The position numbers and the translations under genes were made by a program. DNA of 13,445 nucleotides, taken from assembly GCA_965204775.1 (NCBI GenBank), contig CBDBFH010000003.1, positions 1 to 13,445 of the forward strand, written 5' to 3'. Positions 12,546 to 13,445 of this stretch are shown here, piece after piece. Source of the stretch: CBDBFH01 sp965204775. Lineage in GTDB: Bacteria > Pseudomonadota > Alphaproteobacteria > JAPOUT01 > G958296285. The notes below the pieces were generated by a model. The model was not told where the DNA came from. It saw only the letters and a list, made by a program, of their open reading frames with translations, and did not search any database. The first letter of the stretch is position 1; each line of letters begins with the position of its first letter.

Positions 12546-13445
12546 GGCCGCGCCTCCTTTGCCCGCTCCGGGCCTCTTCCAGCGCCGCCAGCGCCGGAAG
12601 AGGACGCCCCCGGGCCAGCCATTCCAGAAACGCGCCGCCGGCCATCGAAATATGGGAAAAACCCCTCTGCGCCCCGGCCCGGCCAATCACCGCCGCGGTC
12701 TCGCCGCCCCCGGCAACCGCAACCGCCCCGCCTTGCGCCATCCGCGCCGCGATATGGCGCGCAATCCCGAAACTGCCCTGCGCAAAGCCTTCCGTTTCAA
12801 ACGCCCCCATCGGGCCGTTCCAGATGATCGTCCTGGCCTGTGCAATCTCGTCTCCGGCCTGTGCAACGCTCTGCGGCCCGATATCCAGACCCATCAAATC
12901 AGCCGGAACCCGCAACGCCGGAACAGACCGCGCCCCCTTCCCCTCCCGGTCTTGCGCGGCAATCAAATCCTGCGGCAGAACAATCCGGCACCCGCGCGCC
13001 TGCGCCTCCTCCATAACCCCCGCCGCCGCCTGCGCGCCCCCCGGCTCGCAAAAGCCCAGACCAATCGCCCCGCCTTGCGCCGCCAGAAACCCGTGCGCCA
13101 TCGCCCCTCCGATCACCAGAACATCCGTCCGGCGAACCAGACGCCGCAGCGCCTCAATCTTCCCGGCGATCTTCGCCCCCCCCGGCAACCATCACCACAG
13201 GCCGGGCCGGCGCGGTCAGATACGCTTCCAGAGCCTCCAATTCCTCCTCCAGCGCCAGACCCGCAAAACCCGGCAGGAAATGCGCCAGACCCTCGGTCGA
13301 GGCGTGGGCGCGGTGCGCACAGGAAAACGCATCATTCACATAAAACGCTCCCAAACCGGCCAGCGACGCCGTGAAATCCGGGTCATTGGCCTCTTCGCCG
13401 GGGTGAAAGCGCGTGTTTTCCAAAACCAAAATCTTCCCCGGCCCA
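12529..13445 (-). CDS. pgk: Phosphoglycerate kinase, 5' end outside window, apparent +1 frameshift
   Basis: PGK makes ATP from 1,3-bisphosphoglycerate. About 304 codons are present; the first 100 or so residues lie beyond the edge. The entry frame (first full codon at 13444) gives PGKILVLENTRF, HPGEE, YVNDAFSCAHRAHAST and PVVMVAGG. It then breaks at the G8 run at 13176-13183, and the other frame continues GGAKIAGKIEAL, IIWNGPMGAFE and AVAGGGETAAV to TGA at 12529. Removing one G (to G7) makes one protein. The nucleotide motif reads GGGET where GGGDT/S is usual. The end is about 15 residues longer than common PGKs and overlaps the aldolase gene by 17 bp. pgk then aldolase is a common alphaproteobacterial order. 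Confidence 0.88.
12553..12560 (-). promoter_or_regulatory. Strong ribosome binding site of the aldolase gene
   Basis: AAAGGAGG lies 7 nt before the ATG at 12545, inside the last codons of pgk. It settles the start against the longer open frame that reaches 12686. Confidence 0.75.

Noticed and set aside
1..13445. CRISPR array, tRNA, riboswitch or insertion sequence
   Set aside because: No spaced repeats, cloverleaf-like sequence, transposase motif or inverted terminal repeats were seen; no THI-box-like sequence precedes thiE.

Overview
The window is a high-GC, densely packed chromosomal segment. Protein similarity recalled from memory points to an alphaproteobacterium: a vertebrate-type class I aldolase beside pgk, thiE nearby, efp followed directly by an inositol-monophosphatase gene, and a MotA-like/OmpA-like pair with dgkA. 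I cannot name an order or genus. Most genes are core metabolism or envelope functions. One compact accessory module, a restriction-modification cassette, sits in the middle.

Layout. (1) 1-3983, minus strand: an apparent operon efp > inositol monophosphatase-like > small OmpA-like periplasmic protein > MotA/TolQ/ExbB-like channel > MotB/OmpA-like peptidoglycan-binding protein > dgkA (cut by the window edge). Gaps are 1, 0, 53, 3 and 11 bp, and a promoter-like sequence lies in the 53-bp gap. (2) 3984-4118: a divergent intergenic region with six 12-bp tandem units, the last ending on the ATG of the next gene. (3) 4116-5786, plus: a thiamine-diphosphate enzyme that looks closer to ILVBL/2-hydroxyacyl-CoA lyases than to true acetolactate synthase. 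(4) 5834-7608, plus: a two-gene R-M module, a D12-class DNA adenine methyltransferase followed by a NotI-family endonuclease. It is less GC-rich than its surroundings. (5) 7627-10397, minus: alpha/beta hydrolase, AlkA-like DNA glycosylase and VOC protein, overlapping or nearly touching, preceded by thiE. (6) 10396-11496, plus: a dienelactone-hydrolase-like lipoprotein between thiE and the aldolase gene. (7) 11518-13445, minus: pgk (5' end outside the window) overlapping a class I fructose-bisphosphate aldolase gene.

How the parts fit. The left operon combines translation (EF-P), phospholipid recycling (DgkA) and a proton-channel/peptidoglycan-binding pair that probably works in the envelope. 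The right end is glycolysis/gluconeogenesis plus thiamine synthesis. The R-M cassette is self-contained, with the methyltransferase gene first.

Most notable points: a NotI-type nuclease paired with an adenine methyltransferase, although NotI's own site contains no adenine; start-codon-containing tandem repeats at two genes; and three single-base G-run frameshifts (thiE -1, aldolase -1, pgk +1) within 3.1 kb. The frameshifts are most simply homopolymer sequencing or assembly errors, but could be real slippage. No tRNA, rRNA, CRISPR or transposase is visible, and no stretch over 300 bp lacks a gene.
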